Below are positions 52,590 to 64,000 of a DNA stretch of 64,000 nt, one piece after another. How positions within the stretch are numbered: position 1 is the first letter of the stretch; each line of letters begins with the position of its first letter. The notes beneath the pieces are model-generated. The model saw only the letters and a list, made by a program, of their open reading frames with translations, had not been told where the DNA came from and did no database searches. The stretch comes from Symsagittifera roscoffensis (Eukaryota > Xenacoelomorpha > Acoela > Convolutidae): assembly GCF_963678635.1 (NCBI RefSeq), contig NC_087064.1, forward strand, positions 64,969,548 through 65,033,547, read 5' to 3'. The translations under genes and the position numbers were made by a program.

Positions 52590-54285
52590 AATTCGCGATC
52601 GAAGAAAACGTGACGAATTATCGGGAGTCGAGGGCACCGACAGCGGAATCGATATAGCCTATCGGTTACAGCAGGAGGCTTGAGTTGTTTGAGACTGCGT
52701 GCAAAGTATTCTGTATAGCTATGGAGGTGAGGCACAAGTGGAGGCGCATAAGGTTTTTCCCGTGGTTTCGATCGACATTGACGTCTTGGTTATACGCAGT
52801 GACGAAGGATCACATGAAGAAACCTCAGAAACAATACCGGCAGTTCCTGACTGAGATAGGGCCGGAAGCTTTCAAGAGACCCTTGCTGACCCATCAAAAT
52901 GCAATCACTGCGGGTAGGAAGAGAGCTGGTAGAGTGTCTAGAGGTAATACCAAGGCGAGGGAGTCAAAATTGGAGGAAGACTTGGCGAAAAACGTGAGCT
53001 TGAGCTTGCATAACTCCTTTTGATTGAACAGGGAGCCCAATGTGAAGGTTTTGCCGAATCAGGCGAAGAGATTGCAAAAGCAGAGGGAGTGGATGCGATC
53101 CTAAGAACAATTGAAGGCTTGGGAAGAGATCGTGATCAATTCCCATGATGAGAAAGAGCTGTCGAGGCAGATTTTAGTGTCGAGTGCATCAGGGCCCAGC
53201 ACCTCGAGGGCGAGGATCGCGAAATGAGCAGAATGCTCAGTGTCGGATTCTTGAGTCTTGAGTGGGAGGAAAAAGGGGCTTGAATGTGAACTCGGATGAA
53301 ATCTGAGGTCACGGAAAAGAATTTTTTTTCAACCAAAGAATTGTTATTAGTATACTTTATCTTTTATACAAATCAAAATGCTGTATGACAATTTCTGATT
53401 AGATAAGAAAAAAATTTTCTTAAATGATTAGCCTCTAAAGCTAGAATTCAGGGTGCAAGTGGATGCAGATTTTGATTGCTGTTTAGTGGTAATGTGACAA
53501 TTTTGCATGGTTGTGAATTTTTGGGAGTAGAGAAAATTAAATCTGCTGCAAACTTCTGTAAATGACAACTGGCACTGTTTCTTGAGACGTACTCAACTTG
53601 CTGGGGGCTCACTGACAGACGGCGACACGCAATCAGGACATCGATCTTGAGTCTGGGGAGTATGTGCCAGTCGGTCATATTTGGAAGTTTGACCTTGAGC
53701 AACACTAAACACATAATTTTGGGGTGAAAGTGAATTTTTCAAAAATTCGAATTGAACCTGTCATGCTCAAGTTTCTCGCGATAACTAAAAAGAACAGAAA
53801 AATAACAACAGAAGAACCGAATGATAATCGCGGGAAAGTGGTCTAAAAATAGCAGCAGGAAATTGCTATTCGCCATATCCAGATATAAAATTGTGCGAGA
53901 GTAGAGCTGTCTTATTCTTAACAGATGGCAGAGTGATCGCAGGTAGAGAAGAAAACAAATCAGAAGTGGGCTAGAGTGAACCTTCGGTGGAAACGTGGAC
54001 AACCGAAGTTGCCCAATGGTCCAAACCAAAATCTTATTTCTTGAGCTAAAACTTGTTCATTTCAAACTCCTCGAGCTAAACTTAATTACCCCATTTTTTC
54101 TAGAGTTACTTAATAATTTAGTTACTCAATTCTAGAGATCGTGCTGGTATGTGAGTACCTAATTTAAATTTCTTGAGTGTGTCTTACATTGTTATTTTGA
54201 AATGGGGAGAGTTTTTAGGTTGATCCATCTGAAAAGGAACAAAGTTCCACTGTCTAAGAAAAAGTAACCATATATAAGCTTCCAA
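52590..54285 (+). mobile_element. ORF-B 3' end and 3' non-coding region, second copy
   Basis: A duplicate of about 46,490-48,164 with the last 205 codons of ORF-B, the purine tract and the same non-coding tail, continuing into the same inverted repeat. The whole block from ORF-B end to the start of a U unit was therefore duplicated at DNA level. Confidence 0.9.
52609..53226 (+). pseudogene. ORF-B C-terminal 205 codons, duplicate
   Basis: It matches 46,499-47,116 with about a few per cent change, plus stops (TAG after ESDI near 52,656; TGA after SLHNSF near 53,023; TAA near 53,102). The Lys/Arg-rich stretch and the acidic tail are kept. Confidence 0.85.
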
Positions 54286-54575
54286 CCCTGTTTTTAACGG
54301 CGTTCGCGTATTTTAGGTATTTTGAGACCCGAGTATCTGGGACGTTCCTATTTTCTAGAGTGGGGGTGGGGGTATTTTGGTAGTAGGCTTTAAGCTGTAA
54401 CTCGGGTTTTAGTCTGATGTCGCAAGTGAACCGAATTGGCTCCGACCGCTTGAGTTAGAAAAACACAAGAGATAGTGTCCCTGACTCTTGAGCCAATGGT
54501 TAGAGAGCCTATTTTTCTTTAACCTCATGTGTGACTTAAGTAGGCGACTGTTACAAGTTTCATGTGATATGATAC
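54286..54575. repeat. U-element inverted repeat, left orientation (second)
   Basis: Nearly identical to 48,165-48,455, including the CTCTTGAGCCAATGGTTAGA stretch. Confidence 0.75.
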
Positions 54576-55689
54576 GCTCATGATGGTACGCTTGCAAAAA
54601 GAAGGCACGGTACGGGATTTTAGAGACAAGCTCGTCAAGCCGCGATATACCCCCTCTATCCGGACATCCCCGTCCGAACCTCCACCCGTGAAAAACCAGG
54701 TTGTAATCGCTTTCATTTCTTTTTTGTTATTTGTTTTTAACATCCATTTCTCTACAATCCATTTAACAATCTATTCTTTCTCTTGTTTTGTCTCATTTGT
54801 ATCCTGTTAAGTGAATGTCTGTGCCAAAGTACAGGCCGAACGCTACCCAAATGGAGCAGGAAATTGATAATAGGAACCTCAAGTTCCAAGTACTGCTGCC
54901 CCAAAGATGTCGGAGCCACGGTTCACTTGTACAGAGGTGCAAAGCTAGCCGACCTTGCCGCTACTGTCTCGCGCTACCCCTCGCAGAAACTGAGTTGTGT
55001 TACTATACTAGCCGGCTTTAATGATAACTTGTCTACAGTTTCAGAGTTTGCTAATGACTGGAGACTTTTAACAAAATTATTAATTCGTAAGTTTAACCCA
55101 AATTTGCTTTTTATCCTCAAAACCATCCTCTCGGCAAATAATTACTTCATAAACAGAAAACTTGGTGCTCTAAATCACTCTTTGTTTCGCATTATTAACA
55201 CATTTAACCACAAGAGTTCGAACTATTTCTCCCAATCTAAACGTTGATTTTAGTGCTAATATGTTTTGTATAGTTGGTATTCATTTTTCTTTTTATGGCA
55301 AAAAAATTTTCTGTTTGTTGCTCGCTCAGCTAATTTGTGTATATTCACCTAAATTTACCCTCCTCGCTGCCAAATTATGGCCAATCAAACACACTGCCAT
55401 GTTTGCAAACGTCATCTCCGAAAAAGAGGCAAATGGTGTGTCATTTGCAAAGCATAGATCCATGTCTCAGGTAGCGGGCTACAGAGCAGCAAATTTTTAC
55501 GATGGGTTCTCCTGCAAAAAATGCATCCCCAAAAAAACTGACAATAAATCTAGCGTCACAGAAAGGAGCATCGAATTGGCTAAGCGTGCTACTCTTAAAC
55601 AAAATACAATTTATTCCTCAACAAATCAGAGTTTAAAGATGGATTACATCTGAGATATGGATGGGAACCACCAAACACCCCACTACATG

Positions 55690-56273
55690 CCCGTGTAGAG
55701 AACCGTTCACACTGATCCACCCACTCTCTACACTGTCCCAAATGTGGATACACTCACCTATGACATCATGAAATTCGCGATACCTTTGCGACACTCCTGG
55801 ACGAAGTATGCCATGATGTTGAAATAGAGCCGAAACTTCAATCGTTGGAAGGCGAAAGCTTTAACAACAAAACACTCACTACTGAAAACGACGCTCGACT
55901 TGACAGCAAGGCAAATGGACTCAGGGGAGGCCGATTCAGCCAAACCCGTTTCGATGTAAAAATTTTCAACCCTCATGCTAAATCCTGCCCTAAAACTATA
56001 TCTGGAGCCTTCAAATATCATGAGAGTGTCAAAACATCAAAATACCAACAAAGATATCTGGATGCGGAACACAGCAGCTTTGTTCCACTAATTTTTGCTA
56101 GTACTGAAGGAGCTGCACCGGACTCTACAAAAACCGTCCAGAAACTAGCAGAGAAACTAAACGAAAAAGAGAACGAATCATTCTCGGACTCAATAAATTA
56201 TGTAAGAACAGAAATAAGTTTTACACTTCTGACGAGTGCAATCCTCAGCCTTAGTGGGTGCAAAAGACTTTAA
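55690..56273 (+). pseudogene. PD-(D/E)XK-like nuclease C-terminus of U2
   Basis: Before it stands a Cys/His cluster (CPCVEN, HSLHCPKCGYTH in frame pieces) and HEIRDTFATLLDEVCHD. The nuclease-like core reads DARLDSKANGLRGGRF, then TRFDVKIFNPHAKSC (D-x-K). It continues AEHSSFVPLIFASTEGAAPD. The arrangement zinc cluster then D...DxK resembles the restriction-like endonuclease at the end of R2-type RT proteins. It probably nicked the target. Confidence 0.65.
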
Positions 56274-56404
56274 AAACAACCAACATAGACAAGTCTATCT
56301 GTGCTGTAATTGAGCAGGGTAGACTTTATTTGAAAAATCTGTTGATGCATTAAAATAGATTTGATTTATTCATAAAATTTTGTCGATGTTTTTATATAGC
56401 GTTG

Positions 56405-56708
56405 GTACGGCCCTATCCAACCTGTGCACGTACCGTCGCATGAATGCAGGGCCCATTTTCAGATGAGGTTAAGAAGAATAGGCCCTATAACAATTGGCTC
56501 AAGGGTCAGGGACACAATCTCTTGTGCTTTTATACCTCATTCAGTCGGAGCCAATTCGGTTCGCGTAAGACATGGGACTACAAAATCGTGTTACCGCTTA
56601 AAGGCCACTACCAAAATAATCGCACTCTAGAAATAAAAACTTCCCCATGGCTAGGTCTCTAGATACATGAAAACACGCTGACGCTATTTAAAACACTGTC
56701 GGAAGCTC
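56405..56708. repeat. U-element inverted repeat, right orientation (U2 end)
   Basis: From GTTGGTACGGCCCTATCC to about GGAAGCTCTAGC; its reverse complement matches the left repeats at 48,165 and 54,286 over about 290 bp with moderate divergence. The next unit begins at once. Confidence 0.75.
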
Positions 56709-57093
56709 TAGCAAATTGCCGCTACTGTCTCGCGCTACCACTCGCAGAAACTGAACTGTGTTACCATACTAGCCGGCTTTAATGATAACTCATCTACGGT
56801 TTCAGAGTTTGCTAATGATTGGAGATCTTTAAATTGATAATTCATAAGTTTAACCCAAATTTGCTTATTATCCTCAAAACTATCCTCTCTGCAAATAATT
56901 ACTTCATAAACAGAAAACTTGGTGCTCTAAATCACTCTTTGTTTCGTCTTATTAATACAATTTACCACAAGAATTCGGAGTTTTTCCCCCATTCTAAACG
57001 TTACATTTAGTGCTAATATGTTTTGTAGAGTTTGTATTCACTTTTCTCTCTATGGCAATAAAGTTTTCAGTTTGTTGCTCGCTCAGCTAACGT

Positions 57094-57340
57094 ATGTATA
57101 TTCACCATAAACTTACCCTCCTCGCTGCCAAATTATGGCCGATCAAACGCACTGCCACGTTTGCAAACGCCAACTCCGAAAAAGAGGCATATGGTGTGTC
57201 ATTTGCAAAGCATAGATCCATGTCTCAGGTAGCGGGCTACAGAGCAGCAAATTTTATTACGATGGGTTCTCCTGCATACAATGCACCCCCGAGAATTTCG
57301 CAAAAGGGCCCAACTCCACCAACGGAACGACAAGCATAAC
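57094..57340 (+). pseudogene. PHD-finger region of U3 (least damaged)
   Basis: In the MADQTHCHVCKR frame (ATG 57,136) the pattern is CHVCKR, WCVICK, a stop where Trp is expected, IHVSGSGL and FSCIQC. The zinc ligands match C-x2-C...C-x2-C...H...C-x2-C except the Cys after the His, which is Ser or Gly. A frame one base away gives an 81-codon shadow. Confidence 0.6.
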
Positions 57341-57566
57341 CCCCATCACATCTAAAAAAGAAACATCACCGGCAACATCTGTAAGAAACGCACTGCCCAA
57401 TGCATCACAATCTTATCCATCGTCCCCAGCAATCACCACAGCCCCCTTCGACCCCTGGAAACGTATCGACCAAGAAGTTGAAATTAAAAAAAATGACATT
57501 TACAAAAAAATCATCAAATTCCAAAACACTGAGCCGTCGCATAATTTTATGTTGAAATAAAAGGCC

Positions 57567-58211
57567 ATGATGTTGAAATTAAAATTAAAGGCTTTCGGAT
57601 ACAATGTGAAGCCTTCCGAGTGTCAACTCATGGTACATGAAAACTGTCGTGAAAGCGCCATAAAAGAATTCGATATTAAAACGGTAGACAATTTTAGAGT
57701 TCTTGGATCGGTTATAGGAACACCATCAGCATGCGATAAGTACATGGAAAGCAAAATTGAAAAGGCAGCTACCCTAACTGAAAAGCTTTTCAAAATAGCT
57801 AAAACATCACCACAAAATGCGGACTCTTGCTACACAAAAGGATTTCAAAAGAAATTAAGCTTTCTAACCAGAACAACTCCGGAAGCATTTGAGAGAACGG
57901 ATGAAATTGAGAAAATTTTAAGACAGCAGCTACTTTCCTGTATTACTGGTAAAAACCAAATAACCGATGAAGATTGCAACCTTTTTGCGCTGCCACTAAG
58001 AATGGGAGGATTAGACCTCCTCAGTAACACGGACTTTTCCAAAAACTATGAGTGGTCACGAGACAATTGTGATCCGTTAGAAAACAGTGATCAAGAAATA
58101 GCTGGAACGGAACAAACTCTGATAAATAGAAACATCAAAACTGATAAACAAAACATCACACTCTCAAAAAAGGCTAAAATATTGGAAATTGCTCAACAGA
58201 GAAAAAACTGA
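57567..58211 (+). pseudogene. RT thumb and C-terminal linker of U3
   Basis: Open for 214 codons: FGYNVKPSECQLMVHENC, FRVLGSVIGTPSACDKYMES, LPLRMGGLDLLSNTDFSKNY. The GGLDL stretch shows the sequence from which U1 and U5 share a deletion. No catalytic residues remain. Confidence 0.8.
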
Positions 58212-58299
58212 CAAAAAATCTAGCGTCACAGAAAGGAGCATCGAATTGGCTAAGCGTGCTACTCCTAAACAAAACCACCAAACACCCCACATACATGCC

Positions 58300-58820
58300 C
58301 CTGTAGACAACCGTTCACACTGACCTACCCACTCTCTCTACACTGTCCCAAAGGTGGATACACTCACCTAAGACATGATGAAATTCGCGATACCTTTGCG
58401 ACACTCCTGGACGAAGTATGCCATGATGTTGAAATAGCCGAAACTTCAATCGTTGGAATGCGAAAGTTTTAACAACAAAACAACCACTACTGAAAATGAC
58501 GCTCGACTTGACAGCAAGGCAAATGGACTCTGGGGAGGCCGATTCAGCCGAACCCTTTACGATGCAAAAATTTTCAACCCTCATGCTAAATCTTGCCCTA
58601 AAACTATATCTGGAGCCTTCAAATATCATGAGAGTGTCAAAACATTAAAATACCAACAAAGAATTCTGGATGTGGAACACAGCAGCTTTGTTCCACTCAT
58701 TTTTTCTAGTGCCGGAGGAGCTGCACCGGGCTCTACAAAAACCTTCCAGAAACTAGCAGAGAAACTAAGCGAAAAACAGAACGAATCAAACTCGGACTCA
58801 ATAAACTAGATAAGAACAAA
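58300..58820 (+). pseudogene. PD-(D/E)XK-like nuclease of U3
   Basis: It has the same zinc cluster and HEIRDTFATLLDEVCHD, then DARLDSKANGLWGGRF and TLYDAKIFNPHAK (D-x-K kept). A deletion of two bases in EIEPKL and a TAG near 58,808 break it. Confidence 0.65.
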
Positions 58821-59012
58821 AATAAGTTTAACACTTCTGACGAGTGCAATCCTCAGCCTTAGGGGGTGCAAAAAACTTTAAAAAACATCCAACATAGAAA
58901 CGTCTATCTGTGCTGTAATCGAGGAGGGTAGATTTTATTTGACAAATCTGTTGATGCATTAAAATAAATTTGATTTATTCATAAAAATTTGTCGATGTTT
59001 TTATATAGCGTT

Positions 59013-59320
59013 GGTACGGCCCTATCCAACCTGTGCACGTACCGTCGCATGACTGCAGGGCCCATTTTCATGTGAAGTTAAGAAGAATAGGCCCTATAAC
59101 CATTGGCTCAAGGGTCAGGGAAACAATCTCTTGTGCTTTTATACCTCATTCAGTCGGAGCCAATTCTGTTCGCGTAAGACTTGAGACTACAACAACGTGT
59201 TACCGCTTAAAGGCCACTACCAAAACAACCCCACTCTAGAAATAAAAACTTCCCCATGGCTAGGTCTCTAAAAACATGAAAACACGCTGACGCCATTAAA
59301 AACACTGTGGGAAGCTCTAG
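59013..59320. repeat. U-element inverted repeat, right orientation (U3 end)
   Basis: Same landmarks as the repeat at the end of U2, about 90 per cent alike by eye, followed at once by U4. Confidence 0.75.
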
Positions 59321-59327
59321 CATATTG

Positions 59328-61289
59328 CCGCTACTGTCTAGCGCTACCACTCGCAGAAACTGAACTGTGTTACTATACTAGCCGGCTTTAATGATAACTC
59401 ATCTACGGTTTCAGATTTTGCTATTGATTGGAGATTTTTAATTTGATAATTCATAAGTTTAACCCAAATTTGCTTATTATCCTCAAAACCATCCTCTCTG
59501 CAAATAATTACTTCATAAACAGAAAAGTTGGTGCTCTAAATCACTCTTTGTTTCGCTTATTAAAACATTTTACCACATGAATTCGAAACTTTTCCCCCAA
59601 TGTAAACGTTAAATTTAGTGCCAATATGTTTTGTAAAGTTTGTATTCACTTTTCTCTCTATGGCAATAAAGTTTTCAGTTTGTTGCTCGCTCAGCTAACT
59701 TGTGTATATTCACCATAAATTTACCCTCCTCGCTGACAAAATATGGCCGATCAAACGCACTGCCATGTTTGCAAAAGCCATTTCCGAAAGAGAGGCATAT
59801 GGTGTGTCATTTGCAAAGCATAGATCCATGTCTCAGGTAGCGGGCTACAGAGCAGCAATTTTTATTACGATGGATTCTCCTGCATACAACGCATCCCCGA
59901 GAATTTCACAAAAAGGGCCCAACTCCACCAACGGAACGACAAGCATAACCCCCATCACATCTAAAAAAGAAACATCACCGGCAACATCTGTAAGAAACGC
60001 ACTGCCCAATGCATCACAATCTTATCCATCGTCCCCAGCAATCGCCACAGCACCCTTCGACCCCTCGAAATTTATCGACCAAGAAGTTGAAATTAAAATA
60101 AATGACATATACAAAAATGTCGTCAAATTCCAAAACACTGAGCTGTCGCATAATTTTATGGAAGCAAGGCCTAATAGACGAACTTTTCACTGAAGCGAAA
60201 ACTCTTCAAATTAGACATCTAAAACAGAAGAAGTCCGAAGTAAACGAGGAAGCTAAACAATTCGATAAACTAATGAGTACAAGCAAATTATCTGCCGCTA
60301 ATGGCTGCCTTTCAGACAAGAAAACAAAAGGAGTACTTTCCCAACAAGTAATTAAAGGAAAAACAGTCCTTAGTATCCTGAAAGAAAAACACCCAAGCCG
60401 AAATAGCGAACACTAACTATATAAGTGAAGTAAACGAAGACACAATGCTATACCAACCCTCAATATTCGAACAAAAAGACGCCAAATCAGTTCCAAAATC
60501 AACCTGAAAACGCACGGAAGCCACGGTCCTTCGGGTCTAGATGCGTGCGAATGGAGAAGGATATTAACTCACTTCAACCAGACATCCATTTAGCTTTGCA
60601 AAACAATTGCTAAACTATCCTATACAATAGCAAGTAAATTTTTCCCCCATGAAAACTTAACGGCGTACAACTCTTGTCGCCTGATACCTCTGGACACATT
60701 TCAGGGGTACGGCCCATTGGTATAGGCGAGGTTCTGAGAAGAATAATTGGCAAAACAATCAGCCAATGTATAAAATCAGACCTTAAAAACCTCAGAAAAA
60801 ATTTTCAACTCTGCTTAGGCCAGAAGTGTGGCCAGAACTTTAAAAAACATCCAACATAGACAATTCAATCTGTGCTGTGATCGAGGAGGGTAGACTTTAA
60901 TTGACAATTCCGTTGATGCATTAAAATAGACTCCATTTATTCATAAAAATTTGTCGATGTATTTATATAGCGTTGGTACGGCCCTATCCAACCTAAGCAC
61001 GTACCGTCGCATGAATGCAGGGCCCATTTTCATATGAGGTTAAGAAGAATAGGCCCTATAACCATTGGCTCAAGGGTCAGGGACACAATCTCTTGTGCTT
61101 TTATACCTCATTCAGTCGGAGCCAATTCGGTTCGCATAAGACATGGGACTACAAAATCTTGTTACCGCTTAAAGGCCACTACCAAAATAATCGCACTCTA
61201 TAAATAAAAACTTCCCCATGGCTAGGTCTCTAAAAAAAAGAAAACACGCTGACGCCATTAAAAACACTGTCGGAAGATCTAGCATATTG
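59328..61289 (+). mobile_element. U4: unit with RT C-terminal half and nuclease deleted
   Basis: SGNH-like start, PHD region (HCHVCKSHFRKR), pre-RT (open 60,102-60,416), RT fingers (VRPIGIGEVLRRIIGK in a shifted frame near 60,710), then a jump at about 60,832 from LGQKCG straight to the 3' non-coding end and right repeat (60,976-61,285). Confidence 0.8.
60976..61285. repeat. U-element inverted repeat, right orientation (U4 end)
   Basis: Same as the ends of U2 and U3 (GTTGGTACGGCCCTATCC onward), followed at once by U5. Confidence 0.75.
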
Positions 61290-64000
61290 CCGCTACTGTC
61301 TCGCGCTACCACTCGCAGAAACTAAACTGTGTTACTATACTAGCCGGCTTTAATGATAACTCATCTACAGTTTCAGAGTTTGCTAATGATTGGAGATTTT
61401 TAATTTAATAATTCATAAGTTTAACCCAAATTTGCTTATTATCCTCAAAACCATCCTCTCTGCAAATAATAACTTCATAAACAGAAAACTTGGTGCTCTA
61501 AATCACTCTTTGTTTCGCCTTATTTATACATTTTACCACAAGAATTCGAAATTTTCCCCTAATGTAAACGTTGAATTTAGTGCTAACATGTTTTGTAAAG
61601 TTTGTATTCACTTTTCTCTCTATGGCAATAAAGTTTTCTGTTTGTTGTTCGCTCAGCTAACTTGTGTATATTCACCATAAATTTACCCTCCTCGCTGCCA
61701 CATTATGGCCGATCAAACGCACTGCCATGTTTGCAAACGCCATCTCCAAAAAAGAGGCATCTGGTGTGTCATTTGCAAAGCATAGATCCATGTCTCAGGT
61801 AGCGGGCTACAGAGCAGCAAATTTTATTACGATGGGTTCTCCTGCATACAATCAACTCCACCAACGGAACGACAAGCATAACCACCATCCCATCTGAAAA
61901 AGAAACATCACCAGCAACATCTGAAAGAAACGCACTGCCCAATGCATCACAACCTTATCCATCGCCCCCAGCAACCACCACAGCCCCCTTAAATGAAGTT
62001 GAAATTAAAATAAATGACATATACAAAAATGTCGTCAAAATCCAAAACACTGAGCTGTCGCATAATTTTATGGAAGCAAGGCCTAATAGACGAACTTTTC
62101 ACTGAAGCGAAAACTCTTCAAATTAGACATCCAAAACAGAAGAAGTCCGAAGTAAACGAGGAAGCTAAACAATTCGATAAACTAATGAGTACAGGCAAAA
62201 TATCTGCCGCTAATGGCTGCCTTTCAGACAAAAAACAAAAGGAGTACTTTCCCAACAAGTAATTAAAGGAAAAACAGTCCTTAGTATCCTGAAAGAAAAA
62301 CACCCAAGCCAAAATAGCGAACACTAACTATATAAGTGAAGTAAATGAAGACACAATGCTATACCAGCCCTCTATATTCGAACAGATAAACGCCAAATCA
62401 GTTCGAAAATCAACCATGAAAACGCACGGAAGCCACGGTCCCTCGGGTCTAGATGCGTGCGAATGGAGAAAGATTTTAACTCACTTCAACCAGACATCCA
62501 TTTAGCTTTGCAAAACATTTGCTAAACTATCCTATACAATAGCAAGTAAAGTTTTCCCAAATGAAAATTTAACGGCGTACAACTCTTGTCGCTTGATACC
62601 TCTGGACAAAAATTCAAGGGTACGGCCCATTGGTATCGGCGAGGTTCTGAGAAGAATAATTGGCAAAACAATCAGCCAATGTATAAAATCATACCTAAAA
62701 AAACCTCAGAAAAAATTTTCAACTCTGCTTAGGCCAGAAGTGTGGAACCGAATATGCTATCCACAGCTTGAGGATCGAGTTTGAGAAACCGGAAACGGAC
62801 GCCAGAAAACGTCTTCAACTCGCTCAAAAGAGAACTTGCTCTAAAAAATGTAGAAAACCTTTGTCCGACACTAGATCATGCGCTGGCCACTCAAATAAAC
62901 ATCCCTAAATTTATCTGTCAAAAAAACGGTTTTGACATCTACCGACGGCACAAGCAAGGTGATCCCCTAGCAATGGCTATATACGGAAATGGGATAATCC
63001 CACTGACTGAGCTCCTGCAAAAACCAAATGTCACCCAAAAATGGTAGGCAGATGATGGAAGCGCTGCAGGTGATCTAAAGAGTCTCCGCGCAATACTGGA
63101 CAACCTAGATGTGCACGGAAAGGCTTTCGGATACAATGTGAAGCCTTCCGAGTGTCAACTCATGGTACAGGAAAACTGTCGTGAAAGCGCCATAAAAGTA
63201 TTCGAAGGCACATATATTAAAACGGTAGACAATTTTAGAGTCATTGGATCGGTTATAGGAACAACATCAGCATGCGATAAGTACATGGAAAGCAAAATTG
63301 AAAAGACAACTACCCTAACTGAAAACCTTTTCAAAATAGCTAAAACATCACCACACAATGCGTACTCCTGCTACAAAAAGGGAGTTCAAAAGAAACTAAG
63401 CTTTTTAACCAGAACAACTCCGGAAGCATTTAAGAGAACGGATGAAATTGAGAAAAACTTAAGACAGCAGCTACTTTCCTGTTTTACTGGTAAAAACCAA
63501 ATAACCGAAGAAGATTGCAACCTTTTTGCGCTGCCACTAAGAATTAGAGCTCCTCAGTAACACGGACTTTTCCAAAAACTATGAGTGGTCACGAGACAAT
63601 TGTGATCCGTTAGAAAACAGTGATCAAGAAATAGCTGGAACGGAACAAACTCTGATAAATAGAAACATCAAAACTGAGAAACAAAACATCACACTCTCAA
63701 AAAAGGCTAAAATTATGGAAAATTGCTCATCAGAGAAAAAACTGACAATAAATCTAGCGTCACAGAAAGGAGCATCGAATTGGCTAAGCGTGCTACTCCT
63801 AAACAAAACACAATTTTTTCCTCAACAAATCAGAGTTTAAAGATGGATTACATCTGAGATATGGATGGGAACCACCAAACACCCCACATAGATCCCCGTG
63901 TAGAGAACCGTTCACACTGACCTACCCACTCTCTACACTGCCCCAAAGGTGGATACACTCATCTAAGACATAATGAAATTCGCGATGCCTTTGCGACACT
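61290..64000 (+). mobile_element. U5: unit running off the window
   Basis: The same order as U1. It includes MFCKVCIHFSLYGNKVF (SGNH-like block V), a PHD region with an internal deletion near 61,855, the pre-RT and the full RT, stopping at GAAATTCGCGATGCC, the start of the nuclease, at the window edge. From about 62,590 on it is nearly identical to U1. Confidence 0.8.
62014..63975 (+). pseudogene. Reverse transcriptase of U5
   Basis: Pre-RT helices (EVNEEAKQFDKLMSTGK), SRVRPIGIGEVLRRIIGK, GDPLAMAIYGNGIIPL, the same W-stop-ADDG box as U1 (TAG at about 63,044), the same frame change near 62,780 and the same deletion giving LPLRIRAPQ and a stop. Identity to U1 over about 1.4 kb includes these lesions, so both descend from an already dead unit. 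Confidence 0.85.

Larger units (their letters stand above)
54576..56708 (+). mobile_element. U2: unit with RT deleted, nuclease kept
   Basis: SGNH-like ORF (KLIIGTSSSKYC, LAGFND, VGIHFSFYG), PHD region, then a jump at about 55,530 from the PHD region to the RT end, followed by zinc region, nuclease and right inverted repeat. This is the copy that shows the SGNH-like blocks best (154 open codons at 54,783-55,247). Confidence 0.8.
56709..59327 (+). mobile_element. U3: unit with RT N-terminal half deleted
   Basis: It starts inside the SGNH-like ORF (CCGCTACTGTCTCGCGC), carries the best PHD region, and jumps at about 57,555-57,588 to the RT thumb. RT end, nuclease and right repeat (59,013-59,320) follow. 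The catalytic RT part is absent. Confidence 0.8.

Noticed and set aside
1-64000. Host protein-coding genes
   Set aside because: All sizeable conserved frames belong to retroelement families or overlap them antisense; the rest are short and featureless.

Overview
The window is eukaryotic, almost certainly animal DNA, and consists of transposable elements and their debris. I see no host gene, rRNA, tRNA or CRISPR array. The PHD-finger non-LTR elements and the reverse transcriptase (RT) with a C-terminal nuclease suggest an invertebrate metazoan, but the sequence does not settle the species.

Layout. (1) 1-12,206, minus strand: a long piece of a giant Ty3/gypsy-like element, cut by the window edge. 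(2) 12,207-16,445: non-coding repeats, including a dispersed CCCCTCCGGATT motif and a 1.1-kb diverged inverted repeat. (3) 16,446-19,842: a decayed non-LTR element (PHD-finger ORF1, AP endonuclease, RT) ending in (CTA)n; its 3' part recurs at 21,549-22,492. (4) Three arrays of a 41-bp hairpin repeat at 20.4-21.4, 23.0-23.6 and 27.4-30.3 kb, each just 5' of a gypsy leader/gag. (5) 23,633-27,290: a gag-protease fragment. (6) 30,301-48,164, plus strand: a second long gypsy copy, gag to the end of the accessory frame, about 17.8 kb. (7) 48,165-64,000: clustered head-to-tail deletion derivatives of another retroelement (SGNH-like ORF, PHD finger, RT, PD-(D/E)XK-like nuclease) with roughly 290-bp inverted repeats, interleaved with gypsy fragments.

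The main find is the architecture of the giant gypsy-like element. Comparing the two copies shows that nearly every apparent gene boundary is an indel or nonsense codon private to one copy. Two ancestral frames result. ORF-A is gag-protease-RT-RNase H-integrase with a C-terminal domain resembling OARD1/Poa1p macro domains. About 0.5 kb later, behind a conserved candidate 3' splice site, ORF-B runs about 8.7 kb (about 2,890 codons): a short conserved head, a heptad coiled coil, an SGNH/GDSL hydrolase with all catalytic motifs, then about 2,300 residues I do not recognise. ORF-B sits where env would be but shows no signal peptide or convincing membrane segment.

Both long copies are dead. They carry mostly different lesions, so they look like independent old insertions. 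The 48-64 kb cluster instead shares lesions between units, including a stop in the RT YADD box, and so grew by DNA duplication. ORF-A, ORF-B, segment B/C/D and U1-U5 are my own labels.
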